From positions 62,001 through 126,000 of the forward strand of contig NZ_BDCH01000040.1 of the NCBI RefSeq assembly GCF_001613405.1: a stretch of DNA of 64,000 bases. The letters are read 5' to 3'. The position numbers were made by a program, and so were the translations under genes. The notes below the pieces were generated by a model that was given only the letters and a program-made list of their open reading frames with translations, made no database searches and was not told where the DNA came from. The DNA is from Nocardia crassostreae. Lineage in GTDB: Bacteria > Actinomycetota > Actinomycetes > Mycobacteriales > Mycobacteriaceae. Shown here in pieces: positions 9,257 to 18,901 of the stretch (positions are counted from its first letter, which is position 1; every line of letters starts with the position of its first letter).

Positions 9257-9259
9257 AAC

Positions 9260-9946
9260 TCAGACCAACTTCACTTGGACGGCGTGCGCCATCTCGTCGG
9301 ACAGTTCGTAACCGGCATGCCCGGGCACCAGGATGATCACCGAACCCGGCTTGGTTTCGACGTTCACGCGGGCGTCCGGCACCACACCGGCCTCACGCAG
9401 CTGACCGATGATCTCCGGATCGGTCTGGATGTGCTCGGACAACTGGCGCACCACCACCGCGGCATTCTGCCCCGCCGGCAGGTCCGACAGCCGCACCAGC
9501 TTCTCCTCCGCACCGCCGCTGGGCTGCACGCCCAGCTCGTCCAGGCCCGGAATCGGATTGCCGTAGGGCGAGGTCGTCGGGTGGTTCAGCACCTCCACCA
9601 GGCGGCGCTCCACCTCCTCGCTCATCACGTGCTCCCAGCGGCACGCCTCGGCGTGCACGTTCTGCCAATCGAGCCCGATGATGTCGACCAGCAGCCGCTC
9701 GGCCAGCCGATGCTTGCGCATGACCGCGATGGCCATGGACCGACCCTTCTCGGTCAGCTCGAGATGGCGATCACCGGCGACGGTCAGCAAACCGTCGCGT
9801 TCCATCCGAGCGACCGTCTGGCTCACCGTCGGCCCGCTCTGCTCGAGGCGCTCGGCAATGCGAGCCCGCAGGGGCGTTACACCCTCCTCCTCGAGGTCGT
9901 AGATGGTACGGAGGTACATCTCCGTGGTGTCGACCAGATCCTTCAC
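9260..9946 (-). CDS. ideR: Iron-dependent repressor IdeR/DtxR
   Basis: The 228-residue protein is a full-length DtxR-family regulator with an N-terminal winged helix (SGPTVSQTVARMERDGLL), a dimerisation domain and a C-terminal SH3-like domain. Metal ligands fall at the positions known for IdeR/DtxR: Met10, His79, His98, Cys102, Glu105, His106. It senses Fe(II), represses siderophore and uptake genes, and activates iron storage when iron is plentiful. It is followed three bases later by galE. I saw no convincing iron box in its own 5' region, so autoregulation is not supported here. Confidence 0.95.
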   Translation of the reverse strand: MKDLVDTTEMYLRTIYDLEEEGVTPLRARIAERLEQSGPTVSQTVARMERDGLLTVAGDRHLELTEKGRSMAIAVMRKHRLAERLLVDIIGLDWQNVHAEACRWEHVMSEEVERRLVEVLNHPTTSPYGNPIPGLDELGVQPSGGAEEKLVRLSDLPAGQNAAVVVRQLSEHIQTDPEIIGQLREAGVVPDARVNVETKPGSVIILVPGHAGYELSDEMAHAVQVKLV

Positions 9947-10150
9947 CTGTTAACCCCTTCGTCGGCACGAATTCTACCCATGCACGGCGGCTGCACCGGG
10001 CGACAGCTTATTTCGCGAACGCACGGAGAACACCAAGCACGCGCTGCGTGTTCCCTGTGGGTTTCCGCCGTCACAAGGATGGACCGGCGGTATGACAGCG
10101 TTGCGAGGCAATCAGCCTACGAATGTATTCAACGCATTAGCGTGGCGGGT

Positions 10151-11389
10151 ATGCCTGACCTACCGCGTGGCGACGGAACCGTCGTCTGGACCGACAAGTT
10201 CCTCGACTACGCGTGGACGCCCGAACACCCGATGCGGCCCGCGCGGCTGGAGTTCACCATGGCGCTGGCCGAGGGCATCGGGCTGCTCGACGGGGTCGAG
10301 ACGCTCACGCCCGGCGCGGTGGGGGAGGCCGAACTGCTGCGCGTGCACACCCACGACTACGTCGAGGCGGTCAAGCACGCGGTGCAGCCGCCCGGCCCGC
10401 CGCCGTCGGTGGCGCCGCACGGGCTCGGGACCACCGACAACCCGGTCTTCCCGCATATGCACGAGGCCGCCTCGGTGATCGTCGGCGGGACCTTGGCCGC
10501 CGCACAGCAGATCGCGGCGGGCCGGACCCGGCGCGCGGTCAGCATCGGCGGCGGCATGCATCACGCCATGCCCGACAGCGCGGCCGGATTCTGCGTGTAC
10601 AACGATGTGGCGGTGGCGATTTCGTGGCTGCTGGACAATGGTTTCGACCGCATCGCCTATATCGACGTGGACGTGCACCACGGTGACGGCGTGCAGCGCA
10701 TGTTCTACGGCGACCCGCGCGTGCTGACCATTTCCATCCATCAGCATCCGGCGACCCTGTGGCCCAATACCGGCTGGCCGGAGGAGACCGGCCTGGGCAA
10801 GGCCGAGGGGACGGCCATCAATCTGCCGATCATGCCCGGCACCCGTGATCCGCTGTGGTTGCGCGGATTCCACGCGGTGGTGCCGGGGGCCCTCGCAGCC
10901 TTCCGGCCGCAGATCGTGATCAGCCAGTGCGGGGTCGACACCCACCGCGAGGATCCCCTCGCCGATCTCGAGCTGAGCGTGGACGGTCAGCGCGCCGCCT
11001 TCCTCGCCATGCGGGAGCTGGCCGACACCTATGCCGAGGGCCGCTGGCTGGCGGTCGGCGGCGGTGGCTACGGGCTGATCCGGGTGGTCCCGCGCGCGTG
11101 GACGCATCTGCTGGCGACGGCCCTGGACCGCACCGTCGATCCCGATACCGCCATCCCGCAGGAGTGGAAGGATCGAGTCGGGGCGTACGCGCCGACGGTC
11201 GCGCCGCCCGAAACCATGGGCGACGGCGCCGACACCACCTTCGCCCGGTGGGACGGTCCCGGCGGCGGTCGCGAAACCGGCGACGAGCGCGCCGATCGCG
11301 CGCGCCGCGCCCTGGACACATCCGTATTGGCAACCCGCCGCGCGACTTTCGGTCTGCTCGGCCTGGATCCGGAGGATCCCCGTGACTGA
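10151..11389 (+). CDS. acuC: Acetoin utilisation protein AcuC-like, class I HDAC-fold lysine deacetylase
   Basis: The 412-residue protein has the arginase/deacetylase fold. The active-site pair His137-His138 lies in GGGMHHAMPDSAAGF, the zinc-binding DVDVHHGDG at 172-180, a further ligand Asp in CGVDTHREDP, and the glycine-rich GGGGYG near 300. AcuC of Bacillus removes acetyl groups from acetyl-CoA synthetase, a known pathway switch. A longer frame is open upstream, including an ATG at 10085, but family similarity begins at MPDLPRGDGTVVWTDKFLDYAW, hence the start at 10151. Its last eight bases overlap the start of the acetyltransferase gene, so both are probably translated together. Confidence 0.9.
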   Translation: MPDLPRGDGTVVWTDKFLDYAWTPEHPMRPARLEFTMALAEGIGLLDGVETLTPGAVGEAELLRVHTHDYVEAVKHAVQPPGPPPSVAPHGLGTTDNPVFPHMHEAASVIVGGTLAAAQQIAAGRTRRAVSIGGGMHHAMPDSAAGFCVYNDVAVAISWLLDNGFDRIAYIDVDVHHGDGVQRMFYGDPRVLTISIHQHPATLWPNTGWPEETGLGKAEGTAINLPIMPGTRDPLWLRGFHAVVPGALAAFRPQIVISQCGVDTHREDPLADLELSVDGQRAAFLAMRELADTYAEGRWLAVGGGGYGLIRVVPRAWTHLLATALDRTVDPDTAIPQEWKDRVGAYAPTVAPPETMGDGADTTFARWDGPGGGRETGDERADRARRALDTSVLATRRATFGLLGLDPEDPRD

Positions 11390-14295
11390 ATCCGCCGAGC
11401 CCGGACCCGTTCCGGGCAATGGGGCCGGTCCCACCGGCAGCGCGGGCGGTCCGCCCGACAGGGCCGTCCCGCCCGAGAATGCTGCGCCGCCCGAGAAGGC
11501 TGCCCCGCCCGAGAATGCTGCCCCGCCCGAGAAGGCTGCCCCGCCCGAGAATGCTGCCCCGCCCGAGAATGCGGCCTCGCCCGCGAATGTCGCGGCCGCA
11601 CCGGCCAAGCCGCTGCTGCTGCCGGACACCCCCGGCACCCCGGCCGATCCGCCGCCGCCCCCACAACACTGGTTCGCCGATGTGCTGGCCTCCGACGGCG
11701 GCGTGGTGCGGCTGCGGCCCATCACCCCCGACGATGCCGCGCCCATGGAGCGTTTCCACGAGCGGCTCTCGGACCGCACCCGGTATCTGCGCTACTTCGG
11801 GCCGTATCCGCGCATGACGCCCAAGGACCTGTACCGCACCACCCACGTCGACTATCACGACCGGGTCGGCCTGGTCATCGAGCTCGGCGAGGACATCATC
11901 GCGGTCGGCCGCTACGAGTTCCTGGCGGACAGACCCGGACCGCGCGCCGCCGAGGTGGCGTTCGTGGTGGCCGACGAGCATCAGGGCCGCGGCCTGGGCT
12001 CCATCCTGCTCGAGCATCTGGCGGGCGCGGCGGCCGAGCACGATATCGAGACCTTCGTCGCTGAGGTGCTGGCCGAGTACAATGCCATGGTGACGGTCTT
12101 CCGGGACGCCGGATATCAGGTGCAGCGCAGCCGCGACGGCTCGGTGCTGCACCTGGAATTCGCCATCGAACCCACCGAAGCGCTGCTGTCGGTGCGGGAT
12201 TCGCGCGAGCGCGCCTCCGAGGCGCGCAGCGTCGGCAATCTGCTCGCACCGCGGTCGGTGGCCGTCATCGGCGCCACGCCCTCGACCTCGCGGGTCGGCG
12301 GCGCGGTGCTGGCCAACCTGCTGTCGGGGGCCTTTCAGGGCCCGGTGTTCCCGGTCAGCCGCACCCGCACCGCCGTGCGCGGGGTGCGCGCCTATCCGAC
12401 CGTGCGCGATATTCCCGACGAGGTCGATCTGGCGGTCATCGCCGTGCCCGCCGCCGAGATCGGCTCGGTGCTCGACGACTGTATGGTCAAGGGCGTCAAG
12501 GGCCTGGTCGTGCTGACCGCCGGTTTCTCCGAGACCGGGCCCAGCGGCTATGCCGCCGAACGCGATCTGCTCGACGCCGCCCGCGCGCACGGTATGCGCG
12601 TGGTGGGTCCCAGCGCGCTCGGCATTGCCAATACCGACCCGGCCGTCGCCCTCAATGCCACCCTCGCGCCCGTCCTGCCCGGTCGCGGCCGCATCGGTTT
12701 CTTCTGCCAGTCCGGTCCGCTGGGCGCGGCCATTCTCGGCGAGGCGGCGGCCCGCCAGCTCGGCCTGTCCACCTTCGTCTCGGCCGGTAATCGCGCCGAC
12801 GTCTCCGGCAACGACCTCATGCAGTTCTGGGACAACGACCCCGACACCGATGTGGTGCTGCTGTATCTGGAGACCTTCGGCAATCCGCGCAAGTTCTCCG
12901 CGTATCGCGCGCCGGGTCGCGCGCACCAAACCCATTGTGGCCGTGAGCAGTGGCCGCAATACCGCGCGGGTGGAGGGCGAGCGGGATCTGGATCGCTCGC
13001 TGGTGCGCAACCTCTTCGCGCAGGCGGGCATCATCCAGGTCGACTCCATTACCGAACTCTTCGACTGCGCCATGCTGCTGGCCTATCAGCCGCTGCCCAC
13101 GGGCCGCCGCCTCGCGGTCATCGGCAATAGCGCCGCGCTCAGCTGGCTGGCCGTGGACGCGGCCCGCAACGAGGGCCTCGAGGTGGGCGAGCCGATCCAC
13201 CTCGGCCCGCAGGGCGGCCCGGCCGACTATCTGACGGCGGTCGCCGCAGCGGTCACCGATGCCGCCATCGACGCCGTCATCGTCATCTACTCCCCGCCGG
13301 TGCCCACGGCCGTCGCCGCCTATGCCGAGGCCATTCGCTCCGGGGCCCAATCCAACCCGGACACACCGGTTCTCACCACCTTCGTCGCCGATCGGGGCAT
13401 GCCCAATCTGCTCGCCACCCGCGGCCGCGGCGGCATTCTGGAACGCGGCTCCATCCCCTCCTTCGGCGATCCGGAACGCGCCGCCCGCGTACTCGCCCGG
13501 GTCCGCCGCTATGCCGACTGGCGCACCCGCCCGGTCTCGCCCGTGGCCCGCCCGGGCGGGGTCGAAACCGCCCGGGCCCGCGAGCTCGTCGAGGCGTGGA
13601 CGACCGATGACCCGGCCCATTGGCTGACCGATCTGCAGGCCGCGGAACTGCTGTCCTGCTACGGAATCCGGGTCGTGGACTTCCGGGAGGTCGACGACGC
13701 GGAGGCCGCCGTCGCCGCCGCCGAGGACCTCGGCTATCCGGTCGCCGCCAAGGCCACCGGTGAAATGTGGCGCAACCGCCCGGATCTGACCGGAGTCCGC
13801 CTGGATCTGTGGCGGCCCGACGCGGTCCGCCGCGCCTACACCGATCTGGCCGAAATCTGCGGGGGACCCATCCATATCCAGCGCATGGCCACCAAGGGCG
13901 TCGGCTGTATGTTCCGCGTCCAGGACGATCCGTCCTTCGGCTCGGTCATCAGCTTCGGTCTCTCGGGCACCATCATCGACCTGCTGGGCGACCGCGTGTA
14001 CCGGGCGCTACCGCTCACCGAGGCCGAATCCGCCGAACTCATCGACGCCCCGCGCGCGGCGCCGCTGCTCTCGGGCACCGTCGCCGGGCGCGATATCGGC
14101 AAGCCGGTCGACCGGGATGCCCTGGCCGAAGTGGCGCAACGTATTTCGGCCCTCTGCGACGATCTGCCCGAGGTGCGCGAACTGCTGTGCGAACCGATTC
14201 TGGCCTCGCCGGAAGGCGCGGCGGTGCTGTACGGGCGGGTCCGGATCGGCCCGGAGCCGAATCGGTTCGATATCGGTCCCCGGCGCATGGTGTGA
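11382..14295 (+). pseudogene. Pat-type protein acetyltransferase, GNAT fused to NDP-forming acyl-CoA synthetase, frameshifted
   Basis: Two abutting frames together code about 970 residues. In order they are: a Pro/Glu/Ala repeat tail (about 25-70), a GNAT domain (about 95-260, with VADEHQGRGLGSILLEHLAG as acetyl-CoA motif), a CoA-binding domain (VGNLLAPRSVAVIGATP) and a succinyl-CoA-ligase-like domain ending in FGNPRKFS. An ATP-grasp part follows in the next frame (ARTKPIVAVSSGRNTARV, later YGIRVVDFREV and KATGEMWRNRPDLTGVRLDL). Reading passes cleanly from FS to RIARRV if the G at 12900 is removed. GNAT-first order matches the Pat of Streptomyces lividans as I recall it. Such enzymes acetylate acyl-CoA synthetases; acuC just upstream would reverse this. 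The frameshift is either real inactivation of the synthetase half or an assembly error. Confidence 0.82.
11469..11594 (+). repeat. 18-nt tandem repeat coding for PPENAA/PPEKAA
   Basis: Six consecutive 18-base units run from 11469 to 11576 with a degenerate seventh to 11594. Each encodes P-P-E-(N/K)-A-A. Units alternate GAGAAT and GAGAAG at the variable codon, which suggests duplication of a two-unit block. It forms the disordered N-terminal tail of the acetyltransferase. Confidence 0.9.
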
Positions 14296-14352
14296 TGCGA
14301 TCCGCCGGGGTGGAAGGCCCCTGACGCGGGTTCTGTCGATACTGTTGGCGGT

Positions 14353-17115
14353 ATGCGCGAAGATCAGATCGAGACCGCGACCGCGCCGCTCCGGGACGAT
14401 ATCCGGTTCCTGGGCGGAATCCTCGGCGAGACCATTCGCGACCATGAGGGCGCGCGGGTCTTCGACCTCATCGAACGCGTCCGCGTGGAGGCGTTCAAGG
14501 TGCGCCGCTCCGAGGTGGAGCGCAGCGCGGTCGCCGACATGCTGCGCGATGTGGACATCAAGACCGCGCTGTCGGTGATCCGGGCCTTCAGCCACTTCCT
14601 GCTGCTGGCCAATCTGGCCGAGGATCTGCAACGCGACCGCCGCCGCGCGGTGCACCTGGCGGCGGGGGAGCCGCCGCAGGACTCCAGTCTGGCCGCGACC
14701 TACCGCAAGCTCGACGCCGCCGGACCGGGCGGGGACGCGGTGGCCGAGCTGCTGGCCGGTGCGCTGGTCTCGCCGGTGATCACCGCGCATCCGACCGAGA
14801 CGCGGCGGCGCACCATCTTCGACGTGCAGGCGCGCATCACCGAGCTCATGCGGCGGCGGCAGCGGTACTCCGAGGGCGAGCCCGAGTTCGCGCGGATCGA
14901 CACCGATATCCGGCGGCAGGTGCTGGCCCTGTGGCGTGCGGCGCTGATCCGGTTGGCGCGCTTGCGGATTCAGGACGAGATCGAGGTCGGGCTGCGGTAC
15001 TACGACCTCACCCTGTTCGATGTGATCCCGCGGATCAACGACGAGGTGCGCGCGGCGCTGCGGGCCCGCTGGCCCGAGCACGAGCTGCTGGCGCGGCCCA
15101 TTCTGCGGCCGGGCTCCTGGATCGGCGGCGACCGGGACGGCAATCCGTTCGTGACCGCCGAGGTGGTGCACCGCGCCACCCATCGCGCCGGGTCCATTGC
15201 CTTCGAACGGTATTCGAGTTCGCTTGTCGAACTGGAGAAGTCGCTGGCACAGTCGGCGCGGCTGGTGCCGGTGACGCCCGAGCTGCAAGCCCTGTCCGAC
15301 GCCGGATTCGACGATTCACCGCAGCGCGCCGACGAACCCTACCGCCGCGCCATCCGTGCCATCCGGGCCCGGCTGAGCGCGACGGCGCGCCGCGCGCTCG
15401 GTGAAATCCCCGCCGACGGAATCGATGTCGCGGCGCAGCCGTACGCGGGGCCGGAGGAACTGCTCGCCGATCTGAACGTGGTCGACGCCTCCATGCGCGC
15501 TTCCGGTGACGGACTGCTCGCCGATGACCAGCTCGCCGCCCTGCGCGGGGCCGTGGAGACCTTCGGATTCCATCTACAGGGCCTGGATCTGCGGCAGAAC
15601 TCCGAAATGCACGAACAGGTGGTGGCCGAGCTGTTCGCCTGGGCCGGAGTGCATTCCGACTACGCCTCCCTCGACGAAGCGCAGCGGGTCGAACTGCTGG
15701 CCGCGGAGCTGACCACCCGCCGCCCGCTCATCGGCCCCAATGCCCGGCTCAGTGAACTGGCGACCAAGGAGCTCGCGGTCGTGCGCGCGGCCAAGACCGC
15801 CCTCGACGATCTGGGCCCGGATACCGTGCCCAACTACATCATCAGCATGTGCACCTCCGTCAGCGATATGCTCGAGGCCGCGCTGCTGCTGAAGGAAGCG
15901 GGCATTCTCGACCCGGGCGACGCCGCCGCCGCGCCGTCCAGCCCGGTGGGCGTGGTGCCGCTGTTCGAGACCATCGACGATCTCCGCCACGGCGCCGACA
16001 TCCTCACCGCCGCCCTGGAAGTCCCGGCCTATCAGCGCCTGGTCGCCGCGCGCGGCATGCATCAGGAAGTCATGCTGGGCTATTCCGACTCCAACAAGGA
16101 CGGCGGCTATCTGGCCGCCAACTGGGCGCTCTACCGCGCCGAGCTGGATCTGGTCGATGCCGCCCGCAAGACCGGAATTCGGTTGCGGCTCTTCCACGGT
16201 CGCGGCGGCACCGTGGGCCGCGGCGGCGGGCGCAGCTACGACGCCATCCTCGCTCAGCCCGCGGGCGCGGTCCGCGGCTCGCTGCGGCTGACCGAACAGG
16301 GCGAGGTCATCTCGACCAAATATGCCGAATCCGGTACGGCCTACCGCAATCTGGAGGCCCTGGTCGCGGGCACCCTGGAATCGACCCTGCTCGACGTGGA
16401 GGGCCTGGGCGCGGAGGCCGAACCGGCCTACGAGGTGCTCGACGAGCTGGCCGAGCTCGCCCGTCAGGCGTATTCGAAGCTGGTCCACGAAATCCCCGGC
16501 TTCGTCGAATACTTCCGCGCCTCGACGCCCATCGCCGAGGTCGCCGACCTCAACCTCGGCTCCCGGCCCGCCTCCCGCAAGCCCACCAACTCGGTCTACG
16601 ATCTGCGCGCCATTCCGTGGGTCATGGCCTGGAGTCAATCGCGGGTCATGCTGCCCGGCTGGTACGGCACCGGCGCGGCCATCGAGCAGTGGATCGGCGA
16701 CGATCCGGCCCGCCTGGCCACCCTCACCGATCTCTACAACCGCTGGCCGTTCTTCCGCACCGTGCTGTCCAACCTGGCCCAGGTCATGGCCAAGGCCGAT
16801 ATGGACATTGCCAGCACCTATGCCGAGCTGGTGCCCGACGAGTCGTTGCGCGACACCGTCTTCGCCATGATCCGCGCGGAGTTCGCCCGCACCGCGCGCA
16901 TGCACGCGGCGATCACCGGCACCGACGAGCTGCTCGCCGACAACCCGGCGCTCGCCGAATCCATCCACAACCGCTTCCCCTACCTGGAACCCCTCAACCA
17001 GCTCCAGGTCGAGCTGCTGCGCCGCCGCCGCGCGGGCGACGATTCCGAACTGGTCGAACGCGGCATCCTGCTCACCATGAACGGTTTGGCCACCGCGTTG
17101 CGCAACTCCGGTTAG
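14353..17115 (+). CDS. ppc: Phosphoenolpyruvate carboxylase
   Basis: The 920-residue protein has normal length for bacterial PEPC and its catalytic signatures: ITAHPTETRRRT (catalytic His) near residue 150, GGDRDGNPFVT near 258, the GYSDSNKDGG segment near 576, and FHGRGGTVGRGGG near 617. The C-terminus reads LATALRNSG where most family members end in NTG. It condenses PEP with bicarbonate to oxaloacetate, replenishing the TCA cycle. It starts at ATG, 57 bases after the acetyltransferase stop, on the same strand. The last 44 bases overlap the convergent DUF4254 gene. Confidence 0.96.
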   Translation: MREDQIETATAPLRDDIRFLGGILGETIRDHEGARVFDLIERVRVEAFKVRRSEVERSAVADMLRDVDIKTALSVIRAFSHFLLLANLAEDLQRDRRRAVHLAAGEPPQDSSLAATYRKLDAAGPGGDAVAELLAGALVSPVITAHPTETRRRTIFDVQARITELMRRRQRYSEGEPEFARIDTDIRRQVLALWRAALIRLARLRIQDEIEVGLRYYDLTLFDVIPRINDEVRAALRARWPEHELLARPILRPGSWIGGDRDGNPFVTAEVVHRATHRAGSIAFERYSSSLVELEKSLAQSARLVPVTPELQALSDAGFDDSPQRADEPYRRAIRAIRARLSATARRALGEIPADGIDVAAQPYAGPEELLADLNVVDASMRASGDGLLADDQLAALRGAVETFGFHLQGLDLRQNSEMHEQVVAELFAWAGVHSDYASLDEAQRVELLAAELTTRRPLIGPNARLSELATKELAVVRAAKTALDDLGPDTVPNYIISMCTSVSDMLEAALLLKEAGILDPGDAAAAPSSPVGVVPLFETIDDLRHGADILTAALEVPAYQRLVAARGMHQEVMLGYSDSNKDGGYLAANWALYRAELDLVDAARKTGIRLRLFHGRGGTVGRGGGRSYDAILAQPAGAVRGSLRLTEQGEVISTKYAESGTAYRNLEALVAGTLESTLLDVEGLGAEAEPAYEVLDELAELARQAYSKLVHEIPGFVEYFRASTPIAEVADLNLGSRPASRKPTNSVYDLRAIPWVMAWSQSRVMLPGWYGTGAAIEQWIGDDPARLATLTDLYNRWPFFRTVLSNLAQVMAKADMDIASTYAELVPDESLRDTVFAMIRAEFARTARMHAAITGTDELLADNPALAESIHNRFPYLEPLNQLQVELLRRRRAGDDSELVERGILLTMNGLATALRNSG

Positions 17116-17461
17116 CGTCGCGCCGGACCGGCCGGTCGCCGTGGGTGATCGCGGCGACGAATTCGGTCCACCCGTCGGCGAGAGTGGCCAGGTGATGCCA
17201 GGCCGCGTCGACCGATTCGTCGGATAGATCGGCGGTGGAGTGCAGCAGCCGATTGGCGCGCACCTGGGCGGCCGCCATGCGGTCCACGAAACCGCCCGGG
17301 GAGCAGGCGCACGGTTCCGGCGCCGGGCCGAACTCGAGCAGCACGCAATTGTCGATGCGTGCGATGAGCTCCGCTCGGTGACAGTCGATCTCGGACACAT
17401 GGCTGGGTTTCTCGCGCCGGTCCCGGTGCAATTCGGCCAGCGTCAGAGCGGATCGCACCAC
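17072..17461 (-). CDS. DUF4254 domain-containing protein, start disrupted or non-canonical
   Basis: The frame codes a DUF4254-like protein: LAELHRDR near the start, then EIDCHRAELIARIDNCV, then QVRANRLLHSTADLSDESVDAAWHHLATLADGWTEF. Family-like sequence continues upstream of the first available GTG (17461) as LPDWHELLAAFGGHRGHLPDDHPV, back to about 17535, with no ATG, GTG or TTG in that frame. The natural ATG at 17572-17574, overlapping the preceding gene's stop as ATGA, is in another frame. Either a base was lost near the start or a CTG start is used. The function of DUF4254 is unknown. The 3' end overlaps ppc antisense by 44 bases. Confidence 0.65.
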   Translation of the reverse strand: MVRSALTLAELHRDRREKPSHVSEIDCHRAELIARIDNCVLLEFGPAPEPCACSPGGFVDRMAAAQVRANRLLHSTADLSDESVDAAWHHLATLADGWTEFVAAITHGDRPVRRDANRSCATRWPNRSW

Positions 17462-17570
17462 CGGGTGGTCGTCGGGCAGATGACCGCGGTGCCCGCCGAA
17501 CGCGGCCAGCAGCTCGTGCCAGTCGGGCAGCCTCGGCGGGGTGCGGGTCGCACCGGTCGCCGAGGTGAGC

Positions 17571-18035
17571 TCATGCGGAAATATGGTCGGCCCCTTGCAG
17601 TATGGCTTGACGGACGGCGGTCAGGACGACCACCCGGTGCGGTAACGACAGCGGCCCGGGCTCCGGCTCGCACGCCCAGTGCCAGCCCTCGGGTCCGTCC
17701 TCGCGCGGCAGCATGATCCGGCTGCCGGGCTGCGGGACCGACGCCCCGTACGCCAGCAGCCGCCGGAGCAGGGGATTGGGAACCGGGTGGTAAGGCGTCG
17801 GCGGCGCGACCAGGAACAGCCACCGCAGCTCGCGCGGATCGGCGATGACCGGGGTGGCCGACCGGTCCGACAGCGCTAGCCGGACGCGCCGCCCAAGTTC
17901 GGCGGGCAGGTTCACGGTTTCGACCGTGCGTCCGGTGGTGAGGTAGGGCCGATCGGCGAACACCTCCACCGGCAGCCCGTACCGCGTACGCAGCAGATGG
18001 GCGGATTCGTAGGGGGAGCAACATGATTCGAACAT
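17571..18035 (-). CDS. Conserved hypothetical actinobacterial protein
   Basis: The 154-residue product starts MFESCCSPYESAHLL with a good GGAGG site six bases upstream, so the longer open frame up to 18239 is rejected. It contains VNLPAELGRRVRLAL, ELRWLFLVAPP and a C-terminal GSRIMLPREDGPEGWHWACEP segment. I recall similar small proteins in Nocardia but know no function. It sits directly before the DUF4254 gene with an ATGA-type junction, suggesting a two-gene operon. Confidence 0.65.
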   Translation of the reverse strand: MFESCCSPYESAHLLRTRYGLPVEVFADRPYLTTGRTVETVNLPAELGRRVRLALSDRSATPVIADPRELRWLFLVAPPTPYHPVPNPLLRRLLAYGASVPQPGSRIMLPREDGPEGWHWACEPEPGPLSLPHRVVVLTAVRQAILQGADHISA

Positions 18036-18346
18036 CGGAACCTCCAACGCCGGATGGTGGCACCCGGCGCCGAGGGCGTCGACGGATCCCGATGTGGAAC
18101 GCGACCGAGGGGCGGGCGGATCGCGTCGGATCCGAATCGCCGGGCCCGCAGAGGGAGTGAGCTGCAACCCGGCGCCGGGTGCAGGAGAAAGTCTGCGCCG
18201 CCCAGGTTGCCCTGGCGGTGACGTGCCGATGGCATTCACATGACCGTCTGTAACGCGGTCTTTCCCGGTCTCGCAATGGTTGCCGTGAGGTCTTTCACCG
18301 AGCCGAATCCGTTGTGTCGGATAACTTTCCAGGCTAGGTTGCGCCG

Positions 18347-18901
18347 ATGATGCCCAAACCCGGCGAGTTCGCTGTGGCGTCCTTGGATGCGGGCGCCGCG
18401 GCGGCGCGCCTACCGGCCTGGATGCCGCTGTACAACGCGTGTTTCAATCCGCCGCCGTGGAACGAACCGACCCGGGGCGCCGTCGAATACACGGCCCAGA
18501 CGGCATGGCATTTGGAGCAGCCCGGATTCACCGCCCTGGAGGCGCGGACGCCGAGCGGCCTGCCTGCGGGTGTGGCCTACGGCTGGCCGACTCCCGTTCC
18601 CTGGCCCGATACCGAGTTCTACCGCGCCATCGTCCGCGACCTGCCGCCGCATCATGCCGGGCAGCTCGCCGCGCGTGGCACGTTCGAAGTCGTCGAGCTC
18701 ATGGTCGATCCGGCGATGCGGGGCCGCGGTCTGGCCCGGATGCTGCTCGACACTCTGATCGCGAACTACCGGCGGGCATGGCTGTGCACACTGCCGGAAT
18801 CACCGGCCGCCGCGATGTACCGCCGCTGGGGCTGGCGGGAGATGGGCGTCTTCGACACCGATCGCCATCCGCGGCTCGAGGCCTACCTCCTCATTGGGTA
18901 G
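18347..18901 (+). CDS. GNAT family N-acetyltransferase
   Basis: The 184-residue protein ends with a clear GNAT domain. VVELMVDPAMRGRGLARMLLDTLI near 124 contains the R-G-x-G-L acetyl-CoA loop, followed by LCTLPESPAAAMYRRWGWREMGVF. The substrate cannot be told from sequence. MMPKP at the start gives two adjacent ATG codons (18347, 18350). The stop codon is immediately followed by the palindromic region that precedes the VOC gene. Confidence 0.82.
   Translation: MMPKPGEFAVASLDAGAAAARLPAWMPLYNACFNPPPWNEPTRGAVEYTAQTAWHLEQPGFTALEARTPSGLPAGVAYGWPTPVPWPDTEFYRAIVRDLPPHHAGQLAARGTFEVVELMVDPAMRGRGLARMLLDTLIANYRRAWLCTLPESPAAAMYRRWGWREMGVFDTDRHPRLEAYLLIG

Noticed and set aside
8351..10150. Possible large upstream extension of acuC (frame open for 600 codons)
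   Set aside because: The extension lies antisense to galE and ideR, both clearly real. Deacetylase similarity starts only at 10151.
9947..10150. Iron box for IdeR autoregulation
   Set aside because: No 19-bp TTAGGTTAGGCTAACCTAA-like palindrome is visible between ideR and acuC.
11469..11594. Possible CRISPR-like or regulatory repeat array
   Set aside because: The units are contiguous with no spacers and keep the reading frame, so it is a coding minisatellite.
10920..13073. A 717-codon minus-strand frame across the acuC/pat genes
   Set aside because: It has no family features, and the ILGRGS-type repeats in it are only the complement of the 18-nt PPENAA repeat.
15574..17400. A 608-codon minus-strand frame opposite ppc
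   Set aside because: It is the complement of a perfectly conserved PEP carboxylase. Composition is Gly/Gln/Arg-rich without recognisable motifs.
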